64,000 nucleotides of DNA, from contig NC_133293.1 of the NCBI RefSeq assembly GCF_005239225.2, positions 16,584,333-16,648,332 on the forward strand, in the 5' to 3' direction. The notes under the pieces were generated by a model. That model worked only from the letters and a program-made list of their open reading frames with translations, did not search any database and was not told the origin of the DNA. How positions within the stretch are numbered: position 1 is the stretch's first letter; every line of letters begins with the position of its first letter. Position numbers and translations under genes: made by a program. This DNA is from Populus alba (lineage: Eukaryota > Streptophyta > Magnoliopsida > Malpighiales > Salicaceae). Shown here in pieces: positions 11,885 through 24,600 of the stretch.

Positions 11885-12930
11885 TAATCATTGTTTTGGT
11901 GTTATATTAATTTTGCTTGGTTTTGGGGGGTTTTGGTGCAGAATTGTGGGAAATTAGGGTTTTGAATTTCAAGTTACTTTTGTTTCTTAAAATGGAAAAA
12001 TTGTACTGGTAACAGCTAATAACTAATACCCAGGTGAGGTGGGGGCTTGTGTTTTTTGGAGCTTTTGGTTTTGTTTGTGAGAGACTTACTAGAGGCTGGG
12101 AATTGTTAACGGGTCCTTACATTTCATTTCTGGGTTTCAGGCTTTGCTCTGAGTGGAGGTGGCTGCATGGAGGAGGGAGAGGATGAGAAGCTCGTTGCTC
12201 GGCCCTCTCTCTTTTATAATAAAAGTTTTCCTGCAATCTGTGAACTTCAGAGGTGCGGGTGCTCCCTGCTCTGTTGGGAATTGACTGTTGATTGTTACTG
12301 ATTCGAGATAACATGTAATATTAAAAATAAATACACCATGTGGATTATAGCTTGTACGAATTAATAAAAATTGAAAAAAAAAGCCACATAAACTCTTTCT
12401 TTTTTAAAAAAAATTAATTATGTAACTTAACTGATTTAGGTTTATTTTTTAAAAATCACTTATTTCAGTTTTATAAATTCAAGGTCATTAGAGACTTACA
12501 TAATCATTAACTTTAAAATCCATAAAATTAATTGAGATACACGCAAATTAGCCCGGGTATCTACATTAATTAAAAAAATAAAAGTTACACCTTCTAGTTT
12601 TTCAAAGATAAATGATAGCCATCTCTTCTTATGAAATAGGACAAAAATTAATCTTAAAACACAGCCAACCAAGCCAGATTGGTAAAAAGAAATAATGCTA
12701 TACTTCGTCACTATTTTCTAAAGTTCACATGTTCATGTGCAACTCTTACAAGACTTCAAGTGCTGAATCGGAACCACAGACATGGATAATCATTTCATGG
12801 ATGAGTGAAAATCTTTATTATTAAGTGTTAGATAGCAGAACTAGAGGTCTTATTTCAGTAATGAACACACAAATTCAAGATTTTGCTCGAATTTTTATGA
12901 TGATAGGTGAGTGACTCTAAAAAAATATGT
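11885..12930. other. Upstream region of the PUB62-like gene
   Basis: Presumed 5' leader and promoter of the minus-strand U-box gene. Sequence up to about 12310 is of mixed composition and plausibly transcribed; beyond it the DNA is AT-rich. I could not place a TATA box or transcription start with confidence. Confidence 0.35.
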
Positions 12931-13164
12931 TTCAATATTTATTATAATTTTTTTTTTAAGAATGTTTGTATTATGGAGTATCTGAGAGTGTGATAGTGGT
13001 TGTTTTTTAAAATATATTTTACTTAGAAATGCATTAAAAAAATATTTTTCAATATTTATTATAATTTTTTTTAAGAATGTTTATATTTTGAGGTGTTTGA
13101 GAGCGTGATAGTGGTTGTTTTTTAAAATATTTTTTGTTCGGAAATACATTAAGATAATATTTTT
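12931..13164. repeat. 117-bp tandem duplication within a repeat
   Basis: The block from 12931 ('ttcaatatttattataattt', then 'aagaatgttt', 'gagagtgtgatagtggttg') repeats from 13048 with a period near 117 bp. The second copy continues into a fuller copy of the dispersed AT-rich repeat (to about 13290). Confidence 0.75.
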
Positions 13165-13290
13165 TATTTTTAAAAAATTATTTTTAACATCAGCACATCA
13201 AAACAATTTAAAAACACCAAAAATATAATTCAAAGCAAAAACAATCAATTTTTTTAAAATACTTTTGAAATATAAAAATAAACAATCTTT
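13065..13290 (+). repeat. Dispersed AT-rich MITE-like repeat, copy 3
   Basis: Starts at 'gtttgagagcgtgatagtgg', runs through 'acattaagataatatttttt', 'ttatttttaacatcagcaca', 'caatttaaaaacaccaaaa' and ends near 'aaatataaaaataaac'. Same order of motifs as the copies at 13436 and 44570. Confidence 0.6.
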
Positions 13291-13435
13291 TTAATCTGCA
13301 AGATCATAAAATTTTAAAATATCAGATACCAAGTAAATAAGACATTTATTATTTTACTTGTAGCATCAAACCCGGAATTGGAAAGTAAAAAAAGAGCATA
13401 AACACGGAGTCTTGTGCATTTCAACTAGCTTGTCT

Positions 13436-13650
13436 GGAAATGTGGTTACGGTTGTTTTTTAAAGTGTTTTTTTACTTAAAAATATATCAAAATAATATTT
13501 TTTTTATTTTTAAAAAATTATTTTTGATATCAATATATTAAAATAATCTAAAAACATAAAAAAAAATATTAATTTAAAATAAAAAATAAAAAATATATAT
13601 ATATTTTTTAAATATTTTTAAAAATAAAAACAAACAAATAACACTCGCAG
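13436..13650 (+). repeat. Dispersed AT-rich MITE-like repeat, copy 4
   Basis: Starts 'gaaatgtggttacggttgtt', then 'atatatcaaaataatatttt', 'gatatcaatatattaaaata', 'atctaaaaacataaaaaaa', ending near 'aaacaaacaaataacactcg'. Lies 150 bp after copy 3 in the same orientation. Confidence 0.65.
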
Positions 13651-14341
13651 ATGAAGCTAGAGAAAATCTCATAATTTTTTCAAAATAATGTTTTTTTTAA
13701 CCGTGCTAATTTCTTCTTTTAAAAAAATCCGCAACGGTGTGCTTGTAGCCAAACACAATTACATTCTCCAAAGCAGGCAAAAAGAAGGTGGCAAGATCAT
13801 GATGACCTGTGTACTCTGCGACGTCCTCTGTGCTCTCAAAAGAATACTAAAAAATATGAGTGGAACGTTGTTGCCCGTCCTCAATTCTCACACCTGTCAT
13901 GCCATGTTGAACCGGTGACATGTTTTAGATAAACACTAACTACTTTATCAACACTTTACTGTATATTGTGATCTTGTCTTGAAAATTTATAGGGTATGTA
14001 AACTATTTTAATATATTTTTTAACATAAAAAAATTAAAAAATATATAAAAAATTTATACAAGCATCTAAATAAAATCATCAACAATAGCTAAAAGAAAAA
14101 TTTTAAAAATTAAAAGATGAATGTAAATTAAGATACTTAATTACATAAAATAAAATATTTATTCAATTGTATTTACCAAACTTGTTTGTTTAAAATAACA
14201 AAATATAATAAAAATATAAATAGAAACACAAATAAAACTGATTGAATAAAATAACACTCTGAAAAAATATCATGTAAGGTCAAGCATGTCAAAAATATTA
14301 TTTAAAAATAAATATATTTTATATTGAGAAATAAAGTTCGT

Positions 14342-14386
<45 letters not shown>

Positions 14387-15400
14387 TTAGAATATCTTAT
14401 TAAAAAACTCAAATACAACAAAATAATTTTTTTAAAAAACTTATATTAAAAAAAAAGTTTCAAACTCTCGTGATTTAAGTTATGAGATCGAGATAAAATT
14501 ATAAAAGAGAAATTGAAGATAATCACATAACCAATATTTTTTAAAAAACAAGAAATAATATGGAGCGATAAGATCATAAAAGAAAACAAGAAAACAAAAA
14601 AGATATCGAGCGACATTAACTTTTTAAACCAATGATCTGTATCATTAGACTATAAGCATTATAAATAGAAAAATATAAAGTTAAATCCCAAATAAATCAA
14701 ATAACAAACGATGAAACTGGAAAAAAAATTGACCACACAAAAATATACAAGAAAAATTATAATTAAAGGAACAAGAGTGGAAATCAAAATAAAAAATAAA
14801 TCAAAGAAAATACAAACAAAAATTTTCAATTAAAAGGTTAAATTGAATTGAAAAATAAGCCAAGTCAAATTAAAAAAAATAAAAAAATAAAAGTCAAATT
14901 AAAAAAAATAAAATAACATAAATTTTGATTGGATGATAAAACTAAAAGCCAATAAAACTTTAACAAATTAACTAGTGAATTTTTTTTAAAAAATAAAGAC
15001 TGAAAAAAAAAATAACAATTAAGAAATTATAATTAAAGAATTAACAAACAAAATTTTTTTTTATAAAAAATAAAAATAACAAAAAATAAAGAGGATAATC
15101 ATATATTTGTTTTAGAAAAAAGAAAGAAAGAAAGAAAGAAAAATAATCACCAACAAGAATTCGACGATCATATACCGTTACACGCCACACCAGCTGAAAA
15201 AAGTAATGATGGCGCTTCCAATAAAAACAGTGGCAGCAAGCATGGCTCCTGTCTTTTCGTCCGAAAAAATGGGAAGGAATCACGGCAACAAAAACACTGC
15301 TACCAGTAAAAAGTGTACGGGATTAGACTGCCACAGTTTACATATGTTTTTATGTTATTTTCTTGATTAGAGTTATGGTGTGGGGAGGCAGATTTTGATT
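13651..15400. other. Intergenic, AT-rich, no supported gene
   Basis: Mostly A/T runs with one perfect (AT)n microsatellite at 14346-14383. A plus-strand frame at 13688-13918 has mixed composition but matches nothing I know and has no clear promoter. I do not call it a gene. Confidence 0.5.
14346..14383. repeat. (AT)n microsatellite
   Basis: Uninterrupted 38-bp run of alternating A and T between 'tttga' and 'gaattag'. Confidence 0.95.
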
Positions 15401-17150
15401 GATTTTTTATATCTCATGGACTACGTGGCTTATTCGAGGCCAAGTTTTAATATTTTCCCCTGTTTTTCAACAAGAAAGAGAGAGACAGGAAAGTAGAAGG
15501 AGCATATGCACATGCAGAGGAGGGAGCCTGGAAAAAAAGGTGTTCTTCCAAGGGGTTGTCTAGCATGGCAACAACCAATCAACTGGGAAAAAAAATTGAT
15601 TTGGAGGTTTAGGGTTTGTAATTTGTGTTTTAATTTGGTAACCGGGGTGGAATTTGAGAACTAGAATTTCATTTACTGGCTTGGAAAACAGGAGGAGCAA
15701 CACGAGAAGCAGTGGCAGGGTCAGTTCTTTCCTATGGTTTTGCAACAGTTATTTTAAAGCACTAATAGTAACTAGGATGATCATGATTCCTTTTTTTTTT
15801 TTTTGTGTTTTATGTACAATTCCGTTGATTCCTCATCGTGCTGCATGATCCTAGGAGGTTTTTGAACGTTGTAAAGATCTCTTGCCTTCTCAATTTACTG
15901 TATTTTGCTGCACTCTGTTTTTTCTGCATCTGTAATGAGTTTGAGCATAACCAGGAGCAGGTTGCACTGGATACGGAGGATGACAACTCTCCTGATGCAA
16001 ATATAAGTAAATTCTCATCAAGTTCACAAAAAGAGATTGGTTCTCCTCTAATACCTTAAATGGCTTTCATGTTACTCAGATACAGATGTTGTCCATTGTC
16101 TGCAATGACCGGAACTTTGCTTCCCACTTTTAAAGTGCTGGATAGATCTTGGGTTTCTCCCTTCGTTCTATTTTCCAGCTTAATGGGTCTAGAGGAGGGA
16201 AACACAAAACTGCATCAATTATTTATAAAAGCCATCCTTTTCCCGTAGTGTACGATGACCTTCATGTGTCTACTGTAGATGTATAATTACACTGGTTGCT
16301 GCGGTTGTCGGAGATTAGAAAATAGAACCGAGTTTATAATAATAGTATGCTCCGCCATTATAACAAATTGCACTTCCGTCCCCTCACTGGCCAGGTTCCT
16401 GGATACCAGTCAGCTTAGAACCTCATCAAAATTCAAGCTTCAGCATTGCTTCCCAGTGGATTTAAAACAAATTGCACAACTATCATTTTTTGGATCTGTT
16501 GCATCTTCGTAATTATGATCAGTTCAACAATCTTTTCCTTGGCCTTTTCTGTTCTTGCTTTGCGAGACTGTTTAGAGTGGAAATCACCACTGAAAAGTTT
16601 GTCAGATGTAGGCTGCAAATTTGTTGTCATCGCATTTTTTCACACCAATTCTCCACATTCTTTGACTGCTTAATGGATATGCCATAGTCTCTGTTTTTGC
16701 TTTGTCATTCATGCATATTGAGTGTTCAAGCAGCAGATGCAGAGTTCCAGATCAGATGACACACAAAAAATCTAGCTAGCTATAACATGTTGTATACGAG
16801 ATGATCTCCTGTTATTGAAATAGAAATTCGAATTAATTCTGAACAGCCACCTTTTTTTTCTGTGTTTACGCCTCGGCTTTGCCAAGTATAGCATTAGTCT
16901 ATTTAGCCTGTCATCGACACACCTAATTTATTTTGTTTTCTATTGCAGAAGCAGTGAAGAGCTAGGCGGCCTGCACAGACAGCACATTTTGCTAATGACT
17001 GTGTAAATAGATGCAACTCTTGGGATGCTTCTGGATTATATCTACCAGGCAAGCTTCTGAAGAACTAGGATACCAGTAGTTTGCTTAGAATCAGTGCAGC
17101 CTTTTGATCTTGGTTAATGACCTGTTGACAGAGTTATTGTGACAATTTCT
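15400..17150. other. Unresolved, possibly transcribed region
   Basis: Base composition is more balanced than in both flanks, and there are polypyrimidine tracts followed by AG (for example 'ttttctattgcag' near 16948) that resemble splice acceptors. Only short frames exist. Minus strand 15560-15745 could encode 61 residues with a leucine-rich, signal-peptide-like start. The plus strand has frames of 60-77 residues at 15838-16687. None matches a family I recognise, and I could not chain them through splice sites. It could be a noncoding transcript, a small secreted peptide gene or a decayed gene. Confidence 0.25.
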
Positions 17151-17845
17151 TAAGTTGCTCTACTAACTCAAACTTAACGTTGTGCATATTTAGTATCTAA
17201 AAACATTTTCCATAATAAACTTCTCCAGTAACTAACATTTATGAGCCTGCACTTTCTTTTTCTTACGAAAACTGTCACAAAAAAAAAAGTTGAGCGTTTC
17301 AAATCCGATCCCAGCGCAGCGTCGGCAACAGAACTAGTCAGAAAGAAACTACAAGAGTATTTAGGATCGTTTTTGCAGTTTCTCAACCTTGGAGCGTTAA
17401 TTAACTAAATAGCCTACACAACTCAACCCACCGAAGCTGTTGTTGAAGCAGTATCAGCATTATGAATCCTTTAATTCATCTCCAACTTCGTGTATCATTG
17501 ACAGATTTCAAGATTTCGTTGTTAATGCAAACCAGTTCTTCATTCCACCACCTATTTGCCAAAACGATTCATGAAATTGGGGCGGAATTAAATCATTAGA
17601 AATGAACAAATGGGAATTCATTAAATAATAAATTAATATGGTGCCTAATTTTTACACAGTCGTGGAGACTTAAATGAAGTTATAAGCACATTTAAAGCTA
17701 AAGCCGTGTGAAGCTTATCTTCACAACTCACAAGATTTGTAATGAATGAGGGTGTGTTCTTAAAGTTGTAACTAGGAGGAGCGGGTAACTGGGTTTATTT
17801 CTTTTACATTTTGGCAGATGTTTGCTTGCAACTTCGAACCATTAA

Positions 17846-20596
17846 TTAATTTGAAGCTGTAACATTTACTTTCTTCTTTTGTTGTTGAACCACCAAAACT
17901 GAAACTGGATTAGAAATATATTCAGATGCAAGCAGGTCACCCATTGGCCCAAGCTCTGGAAAATCAATCCATTCTGCAGAGAGGCCTGCTAAAGCTTGAG
18001 GCTCATTTTCATGTTGACGCCCTACCATGATAAGGTCACGATCCTCTACAATTGATTGAAGTACCTCAGATGTATCAGATCCATCTCTCACTGTCTCCTC
18101 TATGTAATCGATGTTCGTATGCCCTGACATTTCTGCTTTCACTTTTCTTAAAAAGTCATCATTGACCATATTCTCCCAATTATGGACATCGTCATTGTGT
18201 GCGACGAGATGCATGATTGTTAGATGAACTCTGGGGCTTCTTGCCATCCTTAAGGCATAAGATATTGCCTCCCTGTCATCTGAGCCTCCAACGAACAGGG
18301 CGGCCACACGGTAAGTTGCTGACGTGGAAAAAATAGAAGACAACCCCTGTGCTCTTTTACGATCAATGAGGGTTCCTACAGAACAAGGGGCATTTTTCAA
18401 TACGTTGATGTTCAAATTCCTCAAATCAGTATTGCTTGAAACCATTTTGCCTTTGCTATTCCATTTCTTATGAAATGGAATTATTACTAGGGAACAATCC
18501 TTGTCGAAAGACAGCCAGCAAATGTCTTCGTGCATCTGTTTAAATGGTGATATTGCAGTGAACACATGCATCTGGACGAACTTATTGTGTTGCGTCTTGA
18601 AGTACTTGAAGATGTCAATGATGGGTTGCGAGCGGGATCCCTCAGAATAAGAGATTTTTTGTCCTAATTGGTGGTTGATTAGAACAGGGATAAAGCTGCT
18701 AACAAGTTCCTCCAGGCAGAGTCCATAAATGGACAAGGGATTCTGTTTTGTAGGATTAGAATATTCTAGGAGTGTTACTGCTGCCACGGCGTCTTCCTCT
18801 CTATGCGCACATACCAGTATCTGGAGCTCTGCATCATTTGAAACATGCTCGATCGTTTTTTGCTTGTAGCTTACGTAGTGCTCTGCAGGATGGTAGAGAG
18901 TCTTGACAAGAAGTGGCTGGAAGGCTTGTAACAGAAATAGTAACAAAATCCCACTGGTACTTTGAATTTCCTGAAGGGGAGAGAGAGAGATTTAGTAGAA
19001 TGAGAGAAAAAAACCCTTCAAGCTAATCATCTTTTTCATAGCAAGGAATGCACATGGAGTAATTAGGTGCTTCTTTCACGACCAGAATTTCTCAGGTATT
19101 TAGATACTAATCAATAGGAAGTAGAGAGAAAGCATTCTTTTATACCTTAAGTGGATTGAAGCTGATAAAAGTTCCCACCTCGTAATGGCCTTTGGCATTC
19201 AAGATGACTGTAAGCGCAGCAGCATGTCTTAAAGGTAACTTGTAAAAGTACACACCTAGAAAAGTTACCGCCAGCTTAATTGCGAATCCAATCAATGAGA
19301 TCTTGAAGGCGACCAGAGTGTGGAATTCCGAGATGAATTGATGTAAATCAATTTTGGAGGCACAGAACATTGTCATGAGTGGGAGAAGAAATCCTGAAGC
19401 AGCTGTATTAAACTTCTGTACCAGGATTTCAGCTAATGGAGACCTTGCAGGCACTATCAAGCCAAGTATTAAAGGGCCGAACACGTAATTCAGCCCTACA
19501 CAATCTCCACTTGATGCTAAAAGAAACACGCAGGCCATGGTAATGGTAGCATAAATTTCCTTCAAAGGCTGACCTTGCGGTGTTATTCTAATGAACGTGA
19601 ATATCATCTGCCTCAAGACGATCACAATAAACAAAATGTACGCCAAGGATAAAATAACCATCTGAACTCCAACACGAATCGATGTAGTTCTCAAACCCCT
19701 TCCAAAACCATTCGTGATATTATATACCAGGCTCATCAACTTGTAATGCATTGATGATGCTAGAGCAAGGCGTCCGAGCTGTGAATTTATAATCTGAAGC
19801 TGCATTAAAATGTAACAGACTCCAACGAATTCGGTCTGGATCATTGATTCAAAATACATATTCCCAGTGAAAATCATTCCACCCTTGATTCCGATGGTTA
19901 AGCCATTATCCTTGGGGAAATAGATAGCAACACAGCTTGCCATTATGAAACTGGTTGCAAAGACGAACGACCCTAAAGAAAAAGCTTTTCTTCCTGTTTT
20001 CCATATCAAGGTCGTGTCCATTTGTACTCCAGCAAAGAAAACGAAGAGAATGTAACCAATCTTTGATAATGAACTAAGGACTTGATTGGGAATGCTTGTA
20101 TGGAACAAGTCATCTGATGTCCTGCCAAAGTAATATCCCATTACAGTCGGTCCCACTGCTATACCTGCCTAGAAGACATTAAGAGAGAGACAATCATTGA
20201 TTCGGCTAGCATAATATTTGAGATCTTTTTGATTACTGAGTTTTCGAAATGGAAAGAAAGACGAGCAGATTAACGGGCATTTTGATTTGTTAAGCTACCA
20301 TCTATGTCCTGTGGAGAATTACAACCATGTCAAGCTACTGGGAAAAAAATAATAATCTGTAAACCAGCATATATTACCAGGACATCCGAGGTGAAACGTG
20401 AAAAATGAAATCGTTTGAGGAAAAAGTGAAATGAGCCGGCGAGGAAGAACATCGCAAGTAACTCGAAATGGAAACGAACCAACGAATGTTGTAGAATACT
20501 TTCCCCAGGTTTTACACTCCACAATCCTTCCGAGAATACTTTAACATTCTCGTAGCATTTTCCACTTACATTCACGATGTCTTCTGGGGTGTCCAT
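17846..20596 (-). CDS. Cation/H+ antiporter, CHX family
   Basis: Membrane transporter of the plant CHX branch (CPA2), which exchanges K+ or other monovalent cations for protons in endomembranes or plasma membrane. Three exons: 20378-20596, 19146-20168, 17846-18970. All phases are zero and the product is 788 residues, a typical CHX length. The N-terminal half holds about ten hydrophobic segments and the CHX landmarks AGIAVGPTVMGYYFG, ILFVFFAGVQMD, NSQLGRLALASS, YVFGPLILGLIVP and GFLLPLMTMF. The C-terminal half is the soluble regulatory domain, ending in DRDLIMVGRQHEN, FPELGPMGDLLASEYIS and VSVLVVQQQ. Where most CHX proteins have an Asn-Asp pair soon after the 'GR' motif, this protein reads SMHYKLMSLV, and the usual TKG-containing segment reads NAKGHYEV. 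Transport competence is therefore uncertain. The frame is intact, so I call it a gene. The exact subfamily number cannot be fixed from sequence alone. Confidence 0.85.
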
Positions 20597-21697
20597 AGAT
20601 GAAACCCTTCTTGATTTCTTGCTGGTTTTCTCTCCTTAGATACCAACTTTGACCTAAGAAAAATGGAGAGATTGAAGATATGACCCAACAACAATATTAT
20701 GACGACATGAAAACGGTTCATGGAAAACTCTTGTCAGCCATTATTAATTTGTTGGCATCTACTATTTTGGCTTTCTTTGGTGTATCCAGCTCATGATTAC
20801 CCCATTTAGAAATTAAATGAGAAAACACCGTCATTCAAGTCAATATCTCCGTTTGTGCTAGTTTCAAGATGATCACAAGTTGGATTCGGCTGACAACAAG
20901 ACCAATGAATTTCGTTAATTAGTATTAGCTGTAAGGCTTCCCAGCCATCTCTCTGCTGGGTTTAGAGCTATAAATAGCGACTAAATGGCTATTTAATCCA
21001 TCATAAATAGCGGCTAAATGGCTTGAAGAAAACAAGCAAGGAGATGAGAATATTGTCAGGTTGATTTTTTGGTATATGCTGGCAACGCAAGTATATTCCG
21101 CCACCGTTCATTTCCCCTTTCAGTTTCCATTCCTATGTTTTTTGGCTTGCTTCACCTTTTGAACTGGTGTACAAAATGGATTTTAAACATTCGAATCTGT
21201 ACACAGATTGACAATCTTCAGAAGCGACACAACAAACATTTCTGGTGAGCAAAAGTTATCATCAAGCAATAACTGTTGACAAAATTGGCTTGAATAACAC
21301 AAAACTGGCAGCGACATGTTGCTGAACCCCATCCACTGTCCAAAGCAATAACTGTTGATGAGGCCAAAACTACTCCAAGCAACCCAACTGAGAGGCATCG
21401 GGGCCTTCAGCGCATTGAATGTGCCTAAGAATTTCCCAGCCTGAAAACTTCTGCTCACCAATTAGCCAACACGCCCTGTCCGCTACAGGGCTGAGATTGG
21501 CTTCAACAAGAAAAGTGTCAAAATCGCTGCTTGTTGACTTTTAGCAGCAAAACAACAAACTTCTTTTCTCAACTCCATAGTCAAAGTAGCAGACAGAAAT
21601 TGCAATTTCAGGGACTACGATTACCATCTGAAGTCCATAAACCTTCGACATCAATGGACCGGTGTGTGTGTTCAGAGGCTGGTATTGCAATGTGTCA
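20597..21697. other. Spacer between FTSH12 and the CHX gene
   Basis: About 1.1 kb between two minus-strand genes. It should hold the FTSH12 3' UTR and the CHX promoter. A short direct repeat occurs around 20968-21019 ('aaatagcgactaaatggc' and 'aaatagcggctaaatggc'). Small frames at 21183-21461 look like chance. Confidence 0.45.
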
Positions 21698-24600
21698 TTA
21701 TCGGTGGAGGGGTGCGGGATATATGTCCAGTGGTTGATATCGCAACTTGTCATTGTGTGGCAACGGTCCCTCCTAAAGAATTCAACAAAACAAAAGCTGA
21801 TGACCAATGGTTGGAGTTTGAATTCAGTGCAAGGCAAAGAGGAGTATAGATTTGTTGTGTTTAGAGGAAATGTAACAACATAAATCAAGGGGAAATGCCA
21901 TTTAGAAGAAACCAACATGGAGAAGCAATACACTACCGTAAAACTCTAGAGACATAACAAAAATTTATCCATCTGTGTGATTGGGTGCACCTTGATAAAA
22001 AATAATGGTGCAGGTTGAGCAAATAATTTAACTAGCTGAAATTACATTAAATTTTTACCTTCCAGGAGTAATAATTCAAATGTGATTAACAGCAGTTCTA
22101 TTTTTTAAATGCAAAAACTGTTTAGAAAATGATAACGCAGATGATAGCTCAAAGTTTATCTTAGATCTCGATATAAAAAAGAAAGAGGAAAAACAGTGCC
22201 TGACACTGCATTTTAAAACAGTACCTCATCTAAGTTTATCTGGAATGGCTTTACAAAATCCTCGAACATTGTTGGAGAGAGCTCCTTCATTAGATCCTCA
22301 ACTTCCTATTAAAAAAGAACAACGGAGAATAGTCAGAAAGGGGCATAAATCCTCAGTTCATTGTGAAATATCCAAGGATAATTGGGATGCAAACTGTTAA
22401 AAATTGAAGGATAAGTTTTGAAAGCCCATGGACTATAGTCATGGCCTTCATATCATCATAAGCCACGAAAGAATTCGAATATTTTACCATTTAAAATAAG
22501 ATTTCCAGAGTTATAAACATGTATCAGAAAGCAAGAACAGAACTCACAATTTGGAAGCAATACATTCAAACAATAGTGAAAGAAAATGCTGTAAAACCCA
22601 TTTTAGTTAAAGACTAACGTAAACATTGTGTAAGATATAGCATACCAATCCAGTTATCCTTGACTTCTCCAATAGTTCCTTGGTAATCACATCCAGTATA
22701 TGCCTGTTGTTCCTCAATCCTTCCATCGCAAGTTCTTCGGTCTCTTCAACATACTACCACAGTAACACCAATATCAAAACTCACTGTTTTGCTAAATAAT
22801 TTTATATAGCTAGCAAAATATTACAAGAAAATGTGGATAAATGTTCAAGATGTCTTGCTAACTAAAGTGATATACTCTTTGATTTGATCACATGAACTAC
22901 CATCATAAAGAGTCGTGTGTTTAGTTATAGTAAGCACATTTATCTTCAGTTAGACTCGCATGATCACCATTAAATTAAAGGGTTAATTAAATGAAAGCTT
23001 GAGAGATTGCCACTCTCTCTCTCTCTCTCTGTGTTTCTTTTTTTTTTTCCCCTGTAACAGCATATATTATTGCACGCATGTTGGCAAGGCCACAGTTAAA
23101 CATGACCTGCCAGGTTTCTAAAGGTCATACAGAAAACAGCACAATATCTCTGCAGTACAGGAAATTGAGACTTGACCCAGATCCCTTCCCTCACCCCAGC
23201 TACTTCCACCCAGAACTTGAAAACTTTTTTTATGTTGTTGTTAAAGAGCATATGACTCTAGTACAAAATGAAGCAAATACTTACCCTTGTCATTTCTCTA
23301 GTAAATAGCTCAGATACTTCAAGTGTCATATTGGCAGGAATCACATGAGGATCATCCCACTAACATCATGAAGGAGAATACAAACGAGAATCAGTTGATC
23401 AAGATCATTGAGTTAAACAAAATATGAGAATACAGAGAGCATATTTTTAGTCGGAACTCAGTAAAAGTTAAAAGAACATGCCCTGTATTTTATCAGCTCG
23501 CCATCTGGATTATCTGGTCTATCCATGAGTCCAACTCTTCTTGTTAAAGCAGTGAGGCCCAGCTTTGCATTTTGAGGGCTGATTGCCATCTCTCTAGCGA
23601 TCTGTCAAGAAAATGTAGAGTCGAAAGACAACAAACAAAATGCCTACCCTTTACCATAAAATCTTTATCTAAGAGACTTTAGCTATTCTTAATTGCTACC
23701 TTATTCCCCTTTACCATAAAATGGGAATAGTGGCAGGCAACTAGGCCCATGAAAGTGCCCGGACAATATTATACTCAAATTACCACATTTACCTTTGTTA
23801 TCTTTTCAAGATCATCACTTCCTCCATCAGTAATATCCTCACCATACACGAGGCGTTCAGCACAACGTCCACCATGAGCTACCACCATTTGCATCTTCAT
23901 GTAGCCAAAGGTTGTATATCCTTGGTCAATCATATCTTCTCGTGGGTAGAAAACAGATATTGCAGTTTCCTGCTCGTGTTAGACAAAAATGATGAAAATT
24001 AAAGGGAAGGAAATGAGAAATGGTTAGAAAAAAACTGCAGCAGTTGAGTAGCAGCGATCACAAATCCAGCTTGCAAACAGAAATTTCACCTTGCCTCCAG
24101 GAAGGAGCTGAGAAAATGCATGCCAATCAAAGCGAGGAAACAAGTGAGATAACACTATATGACCAGCTTCATGTACAGCCAGGAGGCTCTTCTTTTCAAA
24201 TGAAACCTAATAAGAAAGATTATCAACTCGGAGGTTAGTTTTAAACACAATTATAGACCCCCCTGTCACTTCATGAGAATGAATAAAGACATACATTTTG
24301 TTCACATTTCTGCTGTTCTTCCTCTGTAAGAAGTACACCCATGCCCTCAAGCAATTGTTTATCTAACACATCAACGAGGTCTTGCTGGTAGACCTTGGAA
24401 TGCCCTTTCCTTACCTGCAATAATGATCAGACATTATGTTTTGCATTGCTAGAGAATTCAGCAAGCCTTTCAATCAGTTCAACTTGTATGACTGTTTATG
24501 TAATATATATGAAATACAGGATCCTCTAAAGTTAAGATCAGAACTGAAGGAAAAGCTTTCACAACCTCGCTCACTACATTAACTAGCAATGGGCCCAACC

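Noticed and set aside
13688..13918. 76-residue plus-strand frame with several cysteines
   Set aside because: No similarity to any family I know, no splice partners, and AT-rich repeat surroundings. Most likely chance.
15500..15560. Possible miRNA precursor around 'gagggagcctgg'
   Set aside because: Faint resemblance to miR160/miR408-type sequences but no exact match to a mature miRNA I know and no clean opposing arm.
21541..21933. Long minus-strand frame as a separate gene
   Set aside because: It runs in a different frame over the last FTSH12 exon (21698-21772), whose sequence ends with the family's C-terminus.
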